Source: Paracyclopina nana (taxonomy: Eukaryota > Arthropoda > Copepoda > Cyclopoida > Cyclopettidae). Taken from it: a DNA stretch of 64,000 bases. The notes beneath the pieces are model-generated. The model worked only from the letters and a program-made list of their open reading frames with translations. It did not search any database and was not told the DNA's origin. Of the stretch, positions 1 through 11,759 are shown piece by piece (the stretch's first letter is position 1; the number at the start of each line of letters is the position of its first letter). Both the position numbers and the translations under genes were made by a program. The DNA lies in contig JAGUCH010000002.1 of the NCBI GenBank assembly GCA_019096065.1, forward strand, positions 8,258,501-8,322,500, given 5' to 3'.

Positions 1-2150
1 AAGCAATAAGTAGAAAAAGCTAGCTGCTTTCACGTTCTACTTCGACGGTGGCTGTTTGGAAGATAAACGAGTCTTCCGCCCCTTTCTTGCTCGCGCCCAC
101 CTGATTTATAGACAACATTACGTTCATCTTCTACAGCAATATTGTAGCGCAACCAGAAACCAGACAGTCAGGACTTTCCGATATTTTATGAGAGCCCGGC
201 ACGAGATTTACGAATACACCAGCATAGCACTAGACAGAATGTAGGTATGGAAACAACGTTATATGGGCAATTACATGCTGCTAGAATAATGTAGATTTAT
301 GGAAACAGATGGCAGGCATTGGAAGTTTTGACATCCGATCTGCTAAATTGTGACGACAATAGCCCGGTTCCAACACGGGATATCAGTATAGTGCAGTACG
401 GTAAACCAGTTAAGTCAGGTTGAGCTGAGCGCGCGAGCTAGCTGTGACCTGACTATGCTAAAAAGTCAAGTTACGTCTCCTGACTTTGCTGATTTTCCTT
501 GTTGGAACCGGGCTAATGTCATCGGCCCACCACGTTTTGCTACAATAATTCTGCTGGTATTCTTCATTCTGCTACGTTCTATAAAGCATAGCACTTGCTT
601 TCACATTCTTCATCGGGAGGCTTTTTCATTCGGTGCAGGGGCTTTTTTCCGGCATCTTTGTGTTTGTAACGTGGCGCAACCAATGGCAGCTCGCAAATCA
701 CTACTACAGCCACCGCAGAAGACAAATGGAGCAGAGAACAGGGGATGTTAAGGTCGACACAGCAGCCGGTGTAATGACAACCAGACATTTGTCTTTCTCT
801 CACAACAGCCAGCCGAGGAAACCAACATACACATGTCATTTATCATGGCCCGAACAGATGCGAAAGCAGTGAAGTAATTGTAGCAGAGTTAAAGTAGAAA
901 CTTTTTGGAGCTGTCCCAAGGGACCACTAGTACATCTTGCTTCGTGTTTTATAGCTAAAAAGCTGCTCCAGCTAACACTCATTTTCTCCAGCATATGGAA
1001 AAGAGTAATGAGATACCATTGTGGTGGTGACACCACGTGAAATTGCCTACATGTCTCCACGGCTGGGTTATTTTTCACGACGAAGAGCAAGGTGCTTTCA
1101 CTTGAATGCTGCTTCTGAGGGGGAGACTTTTCCGCACTCATTTTTTCACCTCGTTCATCAAGAGCAATTTTTTAATGCTGCTTGGTGAGCAGAGAAGGGA
1201 GAAAAGGAAGAATATGTAAGAGTGGACACAAAAGCCAGCAAAAATGATGGGGGATTTTGCGAGGTGTCAGTCTGAAACAAGACGGATATGTGGACGTTTA
1301 TTTCTCGGGAGCGAGCGAGAGAAATACCACGGGCTCGGAATAATAACAAGTGCAGTAGCAGTGGAAACCTTGAGAGCTGAAGTGGAGGCCATTTTTCTTC
1401 ATCCCTTACTGCAGCAGCAAAGCTTGACTCTCTTTCTCGTGTGTGGAGGCTTGAAAAATCGCCGACCCTCAACAAACCGAAGAGAAATGAGAGCTACCAG
1501 AAGGAGCAGCAGCCACTTTTTGCACACTGCTACTGCTGCAAAAAACAAGACCGAAACTGCTGAAAAATGGCTTTCTAAAATGTGTCTTGAAGGGATTTAT
1601 GGCAGCTTTCACAATTTTCCACGAGATTCCCGCATGCCAGTGCAATAAATCATACTGGAGCCAGCCAAGTTTTGACAAAGATTTTGAATTATGAACTTTT
1701 CTTATATGTGCCCACACGACCGCACACACTGAAGCACATGAGGTGCGCCAGCGAGCTAGCTCGCGCGTTATTAGTGTTTTGCGGGAGCTGCACACGTACT
1801 ACCTTTTTGAAAGATATATGGAACGTATGTGCTAGGCACACATGGGATTAAGAAACGATGTATAAATCAATCCGTTCTGTCTCGGCTCACAAGATTTATT
1901 CGTGAACATGTGTTATAAGGGTAGCTGCAACTATACTGCTACTGTAGGTAGTATAGAAAGCATGAAGAAGAAAAACGAGGATGTACACACGAAAAAAGCT
2001 GCTGTTGTTGCGGCCGAGTGAGAAAAACTGCTCGACCTGAAATGATGGAGATATTAAGAGAGAAACATGATTTGATCAAGTCTAAACAATAAACTGGATT
2101 TGCTCCTTTTACCCTTGAGCTGCACTCAATCCGTGGATATCAGTGAAAAG
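1..2150. other. Intergenic / upstream region, no supported gene
   Basis: Open frames here are short, overlap on both strands and show no domain or splice structure. The only clear object is the foldback MITE at 361-514. A TATAAA at 1861-1866 is a possible core promoter for the secreted-protein gene starting at 2151, but the 285-bp distance would require a long 5' UTR containing upstream ATGs, so this is weak. Confidence 0.5.
361..514. mobile_element. Foldback MITE, family A copy A1
   Basis: A 154-bp non-coding element with terminal inverted repeats AGCCCGGTTCCAACA / TGTTGGAACCGGGCT. The interior is also largely self-complementary, so one strand can fold into a long hairpin around a GC-rich core that includes GAGCGCGCGAGCTAGC. 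The flanks are AAT on both sides, consistent with a 3-bp target duplication. Four further copies lie in the window at 10906, 31814, 39174 and 39347. It has no transposase, so it is non-autonomous. The superfamily is not clear from the termini. Confidence 0.85.
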
Positions 2151-3061
2151 ATGAACAAGACTACAATTATAGCTTTGGCGTCATTAGTAATTGTCATCAA
2201 TTTGAGCTCAATTGCGGCCAAAGCTCAACCGCAGTATGATGAGAACAATTATGGCGAGGAATACTACTACCAGGAGTACACCGAGGCGGAAGATCTTGGC
2301 TATTACGAGTATGAAGGTGGTGCTGAGAGCGACTATTACACAACAACGACTGCATCAACAACCACTCGGCGGACCACGACCACAACTACCACCCGCGCCC
2401 CTCGAAGACCACCTCGCACTACCACAAGGAGGTAATCACGAATTTCAGCTATGTTTTGAACATGAAAGCATGGCTCATTATCTTCCGCGTCTTTGATCGT
2501 AGCATGGTTGCGGTTGTTATCGGTTCTTATTTACTGACGAGGTTGCGATGTCAGTAAATAAGAAGCGATAACAACCGCAACCACGTTACGATCAAAGACG
2601 CGGAAGATAATGAGCCCATAATTGCAACAGGACCACAACTACTACGAGCATGCCCCCCAAAAGGTTCATGTCCGGTCGAACGAGCCAAACTCAAGACAGG
2701 CAGCTAGAAACGACCACCGAACAACTTGACCTATCTCAGACGGTTGAGCCAGGGCTTGAGCTGACGACAGAGGCCTTGGAGAACTCGGATGAGTACGGCA
2801 ATAAACTCGTTTACTTAGGATACAGAAAAGAGGACTACTACTGCCCGGAAGGCTACGTTTTGGACATTTACGGCTACTGCAGGTGAAAAAGCTCGCGCGC
2901 GCCGCCGTCTTTTCCTCCCAACTGCCTTAAATCTTGATAAAAATCGCTCTTAATCTTGCAGGGCCATATTTTATGAGGAGAAACGTGACTGGCGGTGGTG
3001 GACCAACATCAGGAATTACATTCTGGGCGTCTACAACTCTGGATATCAGTCAAGCTACTAG
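2151..3061 (+). CDS. Small secreted Thr-rich, Tyr/Trp-rich protein (three exons)
   Basis: The exons are 2151-2431, 2631-2882 and 2962-3061, giving 633 nt and 210 residues. Both introns have GT..AG ends and interrupt the frame in phase 2. The start MNKTTIIALASLVIVI opens a typical signal peptide, probably cleaved after about residue 23-25, so the product should be secreted. Next come a Tyr/Glu-rich segment (about 27-60) and a Thr/Arg/Pro-rich stretch (about 62-100) that continues smoothly from exon 1 into exon 2, which strongly supports the splice. The stretch would be a mucin-like O-glycosylation target. The C-terminal part is compact, with YLGYRKEDYYCPEGYV, two Cys and a WRWW cluster, and ends in a Tyr/Ser-rich tail. 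I recognise no family. A cuticle, peritrophic or other extracellular-matrix role is only a guess. Intron 1 is mostly a foldback transposon. Confidence 0.75.
2472..2616. mobile_element. Foldback MITE, family D, inside intron 1 of the secreted-protein gene
   Basis: A 145-bp near-perfect hairpin with arms of about 67 bp, three mismatches between them and a loop of about 11 bp. The termini are GGCTCATTATCTTCC and its complement, flanked by CAT on both sides (2469-2471 and 2617-2619), a 3-bp target duplication. It ends 14 bp before the 3' splice site of intron 1. No other copy was seen in this window. Confidence 0.8.
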
Positions 3062-3070
3062 TTTATCGTG

Positions 3071-3076
3071 AATAAA
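3071..3076 (+). promoter_or_regulatory. Polyadenylation signal of the secreted-protein gene
   Basis: AATAAA nine bases after the TAG stop at 3059-3061. If used, the 3' UTR is very short. Confidence 0.55.
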
Positions 3077-3148
3077 GTAGGTTGTAACTAATGGACGGGA
3101 CCTACCGCATTTGACAAGCCTGAAGAATGTCCATGACAACCTCTTTAA

Positions 3149-3556
3149 TGCCCTGTTCATGTATTAAGAATGCCTTAAGGTATGGAAAAAATTGTCATAA
3201 GGAAAAGTGAATCTGCTGCTGACTGACACTCCACGAGTTCAGCTTGGGGCCGAGCGGCGTTTTTCATGGCAATTTTTGCTATTTTGTCGCATGGTTTTCA
3301 GCATATTTCAAAACAAACTATCTTTCATTAAGTTTGTTAGATGAAAGATGAAATTTAACTTTTGATTTTGCTCAAAATGATTAAAATGTAGAGTACTTAG
3401 AAGCCAAAATTAGATTTGTTTACTTTCAAGTTGGCTTAAAGTCGATCTGATTTTTCTAGTGGCAGCTGGCGCTTGTCATAAGACAATTTTTCTCCTTTCC
3501 TTGAGGTGTTTTTCATGCCTTTTCCTAAGGAGTTTGGGGCGTACATGAACAGGACA
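3149..3556. mobile_element. MITE family B copy B1 (Harbinger-like)
   Basis: A 408-bp non-coding element with terminal inverted repeats TGCCCTGTTCATGTA and TACATGAACAGGACA. It is flanked by TAA on both sides (3146-3148 and 3557-3559). It carries a CCTTAAGG palindrome just inside the left end and CCTAAGG near the right end. The 3-bp TAA/TTA/TGA duplications of this family fit PIF/Harbinger-type insertion. It is nearly identical to the nested copy at 11189-11596 (same length, a handful of differences), so the family moved recently. Confidence 0.85.
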
Positions 3557-3559
3557 TAA

Positions 3560-6500
3560 GACTTCTTTATGATGATCACCAAAAGTGAAGCGGTAGTAGT
3601 TGTACGCAGTATAATGACCCAAACAATCAATTAAATTCGTTCTTCGAATGCCCATGCCAAGCCAATCATCAATCACATTCCTTGGGGCGCGGCAGCTAAA
3701 GTTGAACAAAGCTGACAATTGCTTTTCCTTAATGTTTTATGTGGGGCCATGGACGATTGAAATTTGCGACAGAATATGGCAAACCAGAGAGGCGACCAAG
3801 ATTTACGAGCTCGCGTCTTTCTTTTGCAGCCAGCTACCAAGCGAGGTACGTCCTCTGGCTCTCATTAAACAGGAAAAATAGCTTGGTTGAATAGCAAATT
3901 GACAGCCTCTGTCAGTTTTGGAACCTTTGGAATGCCAATTTGTGTGTGAGGTCTGATTGCAATCGCGACTTGACAATCTATAGTAGCTAGTTGTATTTAC
4001 TACCCGTCTCTCATGTATGTCAATATGTCAGGCCTTCACGCAGCAAACCAACGGGCGCAGGCAGCAGTTAGGCGATTGCACTCAAACAACAAAAGAGCTT
4101 ATTCTCGAGATCTGATAATGGTAATTAGAGCGTATTCTCAAAGAACTCACTTCCCTAATGAAGAAGTGGCGGTGGCGCGCTCTAAAAGTAGCTATTTAAT
4201 GACAGGCTGAAAAATCAACATTAGTAGCTTACCCACAATTTTGAATGATTAATGGAGGCTTGCGCGGTGGAAGCTCTGGGTTCGTTTCACTGCAGCAGTT
4301 CTACTCTGAGCGGCCTGCCTGGTTGTTTCTTGGGCATTAATTTGCGGTGGCTGCCCATTTTCCAATCCATCATGTGTCATACAGAGAAAATTGGCTCGAA
4401 TTACTCAGGAGAAAAAAGTGAGCGACAGCCATTCATCATCTTCAGTCTTGTTTCTTCGGAGGAAATGTGTGAAAACACCTTGTGTAGAAAAACTTCTCCG
4501 ATTGATTTTGTAATTTTCCATCAATTCTTGCGTGGCCGTGGTGGTGGGCATAAAGTATATAGTAGTGGGCGGAACGGGGCCCGCTTTCAATCATACTTTG
4601 GCTGGAAATTCGCAAACAATTTTCATGCCTCTAAAAATGATGACAGATGTGATTGAATTCACCGCGTCCATAATTCAAGACGGCGCAAAAACCTACGTGA
4701 TAGATTACAAAACAGCCACTCTCAATTACTATTTGCTTTTGTTCGGTAAAATTAGCCTTAATGGCATATGTAGGATGATACAGAATTAATGTAGGAAGGC
4801 ATAATTCAACTTTTCATTGCCTGCCCTCACAATTATGCGGTTAATCGTGACATACTTAAATCACTTTTGACAAGAAAACTGTCGGTGCACATTTAATTAT
4901 CTTTTGTCATCCTACGATATCTATGCGGGAGTATTTCGCTACCTGGTTTAATCATGCTCTATGGGGCAATGTTAAATCTTGTGTCAGAAAAAAAGGATCA
5001 TTTGTTTCAATTCGATTCTCTCTTTGCTTTAGTTGGCAGCAGCCTAATGAATCCAGAACTGCAAGGGGCCATCATTAATCATCCGTTTCCAGTTTTGCCT
5101 GGACACCCTGTACCTTTCATTAGGGGAACAACCAACCACAAGTCGATTAGAAGCCAGCAGTGTAGTCGTAGTAGGACTCTCTCTCATCATTTATAATACA
5201 CCACGCCCGTTTTGTTATTATTATTCATATGTACTACTTTTTTCCTAAGGAATAAGATTGAATCACGTCATGAGCCATAAAGTTGGACAAATGATGGGGA
5301 TATGACGCGTGTATAATGTGGACTCCAGCGGAGAAAATCATCAACTATCCATCATTTGTCAAATGTATCGCACACACACATCATATCCACATTCTGATGA
5401 AACCTGATGTGGGATTTTCCTTCAGCTACCTAAAGCCCCTCCAAATTGTGCTAGCTTGAAATTGCTTGAAAAAAGGAATCGTGGCAATAACAAAAGGCTG
5501 TCACGCGAGGTCCTTGGAAATGTCCAGAAGCTACCGCATTATGTTTCCTAAATTAAGTTCGGAATTGAGGAAATGTCTGATTTTGATTATAGCATGTCAA
5601 GATGCAAGCCAGCCAGCAAGTAAAAATGTTCCTGTCACTCCTAATCGTAAATAATGTCTAGTTTCTGCTGAGGTTGTCTAATATTCCTCCTGTCCTCGGT
5701 TGACAACTTCATTAAAGCGCCGTTCCTGATTAGAATTTGACAGTATTGTATACGCATGCTACATTGCTCTGCAAAGAGGTGAGCCAGCAACAACTGAAGG
5801 CGATGGTGGTCAAAAAATGTCAGGCCAATCATGTGCTAGTATCCGGATGATCGAGGAAATTCTAGCCCTGCCGGCAATAATGATCCCATGCCATCCATCA
5901 CACATCAGCAGTCATCATCATCCATCTTGACTACTCTAATCTCAAGCCATCATCGAATGGAGGACGACGAAGCTCTTTGTTCAAGAAGCCATCCATCATG
6001 CCTCTTGGGTGATTAGTGGTCACTTGAGGTTACTCCAGCCGATCAATTCTCGCTAATTATTGATATCTTTCTGTCATGCATTTCGACGAATGTGGCTTGA
6101 GTCAACTTCTCTTTTTTCCCAATGCCTAAAGAATGCATTTTCGGCAATAAATTAGGATCGGAATGTTCTGGCTTGTTTTTCCTTGCCATGGTTTTTGGCT
6201 GGCTTTGCGTGAGGATTTGCCATTACACAAGTCTTTGGTCATCCATCATCATCACGAATGGACGTTGCATGTGAGGCACAAATTTTCTTCTATTTGCCTC
6301 CTCCACACTTAGCACTGCATAGAGTAAAGTGTGAGCCACGCAGTTGTGACCGGCTGCATCACAATGCTACAATAAATATGACAAGTACAGTGATTTAAAA
6401 AGTCACAAGTGTGTCTCTCGGAGCGAGGTGTCAACCGCTGCGCGTTTAATTTAGCAGCAATTTATCGACACAGGCTTTTCCACTGCGAAGCTGCTGTCAA

Positions 6501-9192
6501 GTGAAGCATTATTTATTACCAGCGAGGTTTTTAGGACAAGTGCGCAATGTATACTAAGCGCATGAAGCTCTCAAAAAATACGGCTACGTAGCATATTTCG
6601 CACATGATTTGGGCCCGTCCGCCTTGCACCATATTTTAACTACTTCACTCGCTCGCTGCCATTAATCATCGAACTTGTGCGCGGTTGCAGCAGCAGCTTT
6701 TAGGACACTTTTTGTTTTCATTTGACTGTGATCCATCATCGAATGTGACAGGCCAGCTTTTTGCCAGCAGATCGAAGCTAAATCGAGCCTAAATACTGAG
6801 TTGCCTTCATAATTGATCAGCTGCTGCAGAGGCTTTTAGTCGGAATGGAAGACTTGGCCTCGCAGTTTGCTGCTTTTTCACTGCAAAATGACGAATGAGC
6901 TTGTCAATTAAGTTGTCATCGTCCCCCTTAATGGCCGCCATTTTGTGTGCAAAAGTCTGCAGAACCGGTTACTCAGTCGCTAATTAAATTCAACATTATA
7001 TTGGGCTAACGACAGCCCGCCTGAGCGCGGCGGCATCATCTTTCATAATGGACCGTAATTGACTGTTTGATTGAGTAATGCCCAGCCAGCCTAGGTGCAT
7101 ATATAGCTTTGGTCAATATTTTATTTTAATGATACCAGATTAATAGATTGTGACAATCATTAGTCAGTGCTGTCATCATTATCATCAATTGTAGGGAGTA
7201 GATGGTGATCAGAGGGCCTTAATTAACATTGCTACACTCATATCTAGTACGTGTGTGAATCGGGTGGCTACTAAATCGGTCCAAATCACTAGTGTCTCAA
7301 GTCACACGGGACAATTAATCAAAGCTGCACTTGATCCACTTTGCCACGTATTTTTTCCACTTTTTAACTCCTTTAGCTCAAACCTTGATGAAGAGCAGTG
7401 GAAAGCCTGCACCTTACAGAGTTTTATTCAGCAGCTTCGGGTAAATAATGATTGCGGTCTGATGCTGGCAGATCTGGCAACCTTCCCTAATGGTGCTGAA
7501 ATTATGGGATTAGAAAATAGAGCCGTGTAGATGTGTAATGTGATCTGCTGCTGCTGCTGTAGTGATATTGATGATGATGATCGTGATAATTATAATGGAC
7601 TTGTCCATCAATAACCTGGTACAGCTCACAAAAGAAACTTCCTAAACTCATCTCAAGTGCCACAGTACTTAGGTAGCTTCTTGACATCTGATACTTAATG
7701 ATAATACAGGATTTCCTTCTCTAATGTTTATGTCTCTTTTTGTCTTGTCATTACGCTGGAAATTGTCAATCCTTCAAAATTGTTTTTCACAGCTTAGCAA
7801 ACACTGGAAAAACAGCCGAGTCACGAGTTTTGCAGCCAGTCGAGGCTCAGCCCTGAATATTCAACTGCTGAAGCCATTAGATTTCCCTATGTACAATCTG
7901 AATTTTCACTTTCTCAGCAAAAGACACCAGCATGCAGAGCAATAACAATAATGCAGTAATGGATCTCGGAAAGCGCTATTCCAAATATGGCGACTGACGA
8001 TCGAAAAAAGCTAAAAGTTAATGGCTTGAACAAATTAAAGTGTCTGCGCGAAGAGAAACAATCAAACATTTCGTCTCGAATAATGACAGTTCTGGCAAGC
8101 ACATCGACACCTATGTAGCATGCTTGGAAATGTGAATGTTTCAAATGATGATGAAGCCACCACCACCATGTCATCCATCAAGCACTAATGATGGTGATTA
8201 GAAATCAATTTGGAACGAATGTAGAATCTTGCCAATCGATAATGTTCCTTGTAGGAGCAGTGTGTGTACGCGCAGCAGTTTCCTCGAAATTGGAAAGTTG
8301 CAGTTGTTGGCGTTTTTCCTCAAAAAAGTTGGCTGCAAGGCCACTATAGTCACTTGAGATGATCGAAGGTAGAGAGGGAAAATAATAATTAGAATGGCTG
8401 TCATTCACGTTTCAGGATCTGCTCGTCAAACTTATCCAACCGTTTGCTGATGAGATTTGACAACATATGGATTTTTCTGATCAAATTCTACGGCACAATA
8501 GGGTCGATGACACATGATATACACACACGTTCTTTATAAGTGGACAGGCACGATAACAACGTTCTTCTGTCAATTTGCAGCAACATCAAAGCGAGCAAAA
8601 GTATTGGTCGTAAGCAGCAAACATTTTAACGAACTTTGATGCACTTTTTTCTATTTGTTGTATTTAAGGCGGCTGTGCCAATGGTGGCATTAATTTATCA
8701 TTGTCGCCCTCTAACAAATGCAACTCTACCACGCCATTTCCACATAGAGCAGAAATACAAGAACAAAGGGAACTTTTAGTTTTCTGCCTAGCTGCCAAAA
8801 TTGGCAGGAAACTGTTGTCTATCCGCGACAACAAATGCAGTAGCTAGTGGTGCTGACTCATGCCCTTAAATAGTACAACATGCCTTTTTAAGCCTCTCAT
8901 TTTTTCATACCATGTCTGCATAGAGTGACAAGTTAATTGCCACATGAATATAGCTTGTTGGCCTTTATTTTCAGCAAAACTAGGACGTTTCAATTTTATT
9001 GCTGGTTTTGTTTGCTAAGTGTATTATGGCAGAGGGCCATAAATTACGCGGCGAACTTATTATCAAAATTGGCATGATTTATGGGAGCAACCCACAGGCA
9101 GCCTTGCCCAATCAATTCATCAAAACTGGGCTGTTGAAATCATAAAAAATCGAACGCATTACGACCATTAATCACATGCAGAATACAACTCG
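3560..9192. other. Gene desert 1
   Basis: About 5.6 kb of AT-rich sequence with no frame I can support as coding. It is rich in CCATCATC/GATGATGG-type runs (5.88-6.75 kb), where ATCATCGAATG recurs at about 5949 and 6735. Those could be regulatory or low-complexity. No tRNA, rRNA or clear transposon ends were seen. Confidence 0.5.
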
Positions 9193-9345
9193 GGCTCTGT
9201 TCATCTACAAACTCCTTAGGGAATCGGAACGCGAAATTCCTTTGCGCAAAGGAGTTCTCAGTACATAAACTAGCTGCGTAGAGTTGTCATTAAGCATTGG
9301 ATTTGTCATAATGCATTCCTTAAGGAACGGTAGATGAACAGTATA
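9193..9345. mobile_element. MITE family C copy C1
   Basis: A 153-bp element whose terminal inverted repeats centre on CTGTTCATCTAC / GTAGATGAACAG. It closely matches the copy at 32105-32256 over its full length, including GGAATCGGAACGCGAAATTC and an internal CCTTAAGG near the right end. No target duplication is preserved around this copy, so the outermost 3-4 bases are uncertain. Confidence 0.75.
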
Positions 9346-10777
9346 TTATGTTGTTCCCCACAGACAGATTTGATGGACGGGCGCAGTCATGAAGTATTAC
9401 AGAATTGGTTCCCGAGTCTTCAGTTGTACGCTAGTGCAAAAACTAGAACCACAAGCTTGAAGGCAAACTATGATTTATAACTCGAGTTCATGTTTAAGAA
9501 GTCTTTTTGTTTGCAACACTTTGCGTTGAATTTCGGCTGCTAACAAAATCAATATTCAGACGGATCATTCATCATGGCGTAATGGCAGCAATTTTCCCCG
9601 TGTATGTTTTTTAGTGTGAAATAAGGGCAATTTAAGATCCATTTTTCTTTCGCTACAAAGCCAGGCATTTAGGGCTCGAATCATTGCTCGTCGATTCTTC
9701 ACGCAACCTCTTCGATGGCTGCCCATAGCAATGAGGAAGATAAATCACCGAACCTTTGAAAATGATTTGTAACCATCATGTAGGGACTTTTGAGCAGGAT
9801 AGTCGGTAGGACCATTAATTTTGAGAAAAATTTTACTCCTTCGGGGGCTGTCAAATCATGCTCATTTATTTGTCTGAAAAATGAAGCAGGGGGAGCGGTT
9901 GAGACAAAAATATGATTCCCCCGTCTGTGTATCACATTTTGCCACTTTTCTTCCTAAGTGCAAAATCCAATTTGATACTGAATCCTCTTTTAAGGGACTT
10001 GCATTAGGGTCACCTTACCAGCGGAGGACTTTTTAGGCTTCGATTTCACACTTTTGAGACTCCATTTTCCATTTTCACACAGATGGCATTGTCAACACCC
10101 ATTATAGTTGGCAGTAGAGCTCTTTGCTCTCATTCAATTTGTCACCTTTGACATGACAAAAAGCTTCTCCTGTGTACATCAACCTCCATGATGTCAACTT
10201 TTGGAAGAAAGCCAACATTTTCAGCCTCTTTTCAATCATTCTGCCACACTACTGCTATTTGTGTGTATCAGCCTTGCTGGAAAGCATCATCATTTCCCAT
10301 TAGTGAAAGTGACAGCAAGCAGTCAAAATAGTGCACTTTTCCAAATTCTGCTGCTTTCAGTCCTACTTGTCAGTTTATTCACAACTTTCACATTAGTGAG
10401 TGAGCTGACGTGGCTCTTCTTTTGACAGCAGGGAAAGCATTGTAAATCACATGAAAGGGATGACAGTTGTTGTCAACCATTGTAGCACTGGCCAGCTGTC
10501 AGGCAAATAAGCATTTAGCCACAAATCAGATCAGAGATTAGGGGTCAATTAGCTTACTGCTTCTAATGAGAGTTCACTTGTACGTGGAGAAAACAATAAC
10601 ATTGTTGTGAACAGATGCAGACACACCCTTTAAGTCTCAGGGATGATGATTACAAACAAATGGCCACAACAGCCAGTCCTAAACTAACAACAACTGTTCT
10701 TGTTGATACAAATCTTGAATAGGCTTTGCCAAAAATGTAATAGTGATACTGCAGGGACATTTTGGCCCAAACAAAAC
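9346..10777. other. Gene desert 2
   Basis: No coding frame, RNA gene or transposon end was recognised. The sequence is AT-rich with scattered TGACA/TGTCA motifs, similar to the larger deserts around it. Confidence 0.45.
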
Positions 10778-10905
10778 TGATGCCCTGTTCATGTATTAAG
10801 AATGCCTTAAGGTATGGAAAAAATTGTCATAAGGAAAAGTGAATCTGTTGCTGACTGCCACTCTACGAGTTCAGCTTGGGGCCGAGCAGCGTTTTTAATG
10901 GCAAT

Positions 10906-11059
10906 AGCCCGGTTCCAACACTGGATATCAGCATAGTGCAGTGCGGTAAACCAGTTAAGTCAGGTCGAGCTGAGCGCGCGAGCTAGCTGTGACCTGACTA
11001 TGCTAAAAAGTCAAGTTACGTCTATTGACTATGCTGATTTACCATGTTGGAACCGGGCT
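10906..11059. mobile_element. Foldback MITE family A copy A2, inserted in MITE B2
   Basis: A 154-bp copy in the same orientation as A1. The uninterrupted sister element B1 reads GGCAATTTTTG at this point, whereas here GGCAAT precedes and AATTTTTG follows the insertion. The empty-site comparison therefore directly shows a 3-bp AAT target duplication. Confidence 0.88.
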
Positions 11060-11188
11060 AATTTTTGATATTTTGTCTCATGGTTTTCAGCATATTTCAA
11101 AACAAACTATCTTTCATCACGTTTCTTCAATAAAAGATGAAATTTAACTTTTGATTTTGCGCAAAAGGACTGAAATGTGGAGCTCTTA

Positions 11189-11596
11189 TGCCCTGTTCAT
11201 GTATTAAGAATGCCTTAAGGTATGGAAAAAATTGTCATAAGGAAAAGTGAATCTGCTGCTGACTGCCACTCCACGAGTTCAGCTTGGGGCCGAGCGGCGT
11301 TTTTCATGGCAATTTTTGCTATTTTGTGGCATGGTTTTCAGCATATTTCAAAACAAACTATCTTTCATTAAGCTTCTTTGATGAAAGATGAAATTTAACT
11401 TTTGATTTTGCTCAAAATGATTAAAATGTAGAGTACTTAGAAGCCAAAATTAGATTTGTTTACTTTCAAGTTGGCTTAAAGTCGATCTGATTTTTCTAGT
11501 GGCAGCTGGCGCTTGTCATAAGACAATTTTTCTCCTTTCCTTGAGGTGTTTTTCATGCCTTTTCCTAAGGAGTTTGGGGCGTACATGAACAGGACA
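11189..11596. mobile_element. MITE family B copy B3, nested in B2
   Basis: A 408-bp element with TIRs TGCCCTGTTCATGTA / TACATGAACAGGACA, flanked by TTA on both sides (11186-11188 and 11597-11599). It is almost identical to B1. The outer element resumes directly after it with the AGCCAAAATTAGATTTG segment typical of the family, proving self-nesting. Confidence 0.87.
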
Positions 11597-11759
11597 TTAG
11601 TAGCCAAAATTAGATTTGTTTACTTTCAGGTTGACTTAAAGTCGATCTGATTTTTTTAGTATCAGTTGGCGCTCGTCATAAGACAATTTTACTCCTTTCC
11701 TGAAGGTGTTTTTCGTGCATTTTCCTAAGGAGTTAGGGGCGTACATGAACAGGGCATGA

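Larger units (their letters stand above)
10781..11756. mobile_element. MITE family B copy B2, carrying two inserted MITEs
   Basis: The outer element starts TGCCCTGTTCATGTA and ends TACATGAACAGGGCA, flanked by TGA on both sides (10778-10780 and 11757-11759). It is split by a family A MITE (10906-11059) and by a second family B element (11189-11596). Without these it would match the usual size of about 408 bp. Its sequence has drifted more from B1 than the nested copy has, consistent with being older. Confidence 0.85.

Noticed and set aside
1861-1866. TATAAA as promoter of the secreted-protein gene
   Set aside because: It is 285 bp from the start codon with intervening ATGs and no initiator that I can place; kept only as a remark.
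3436-3718. Short minus-strand frames with MYAPNSLGK-like sequence, repeated near 11636
   Set aside because: They fall in the right end of family B MITEs and are simply the translated terminal repeat.
5286-5360. 12-bp perfect inverted repeat GACAAATGATGG / CCATCATTTGTC
   Set aside because: One such short pair is expected by chance in a window of this size, and no further terminal similarity, duplication or second copy was found.
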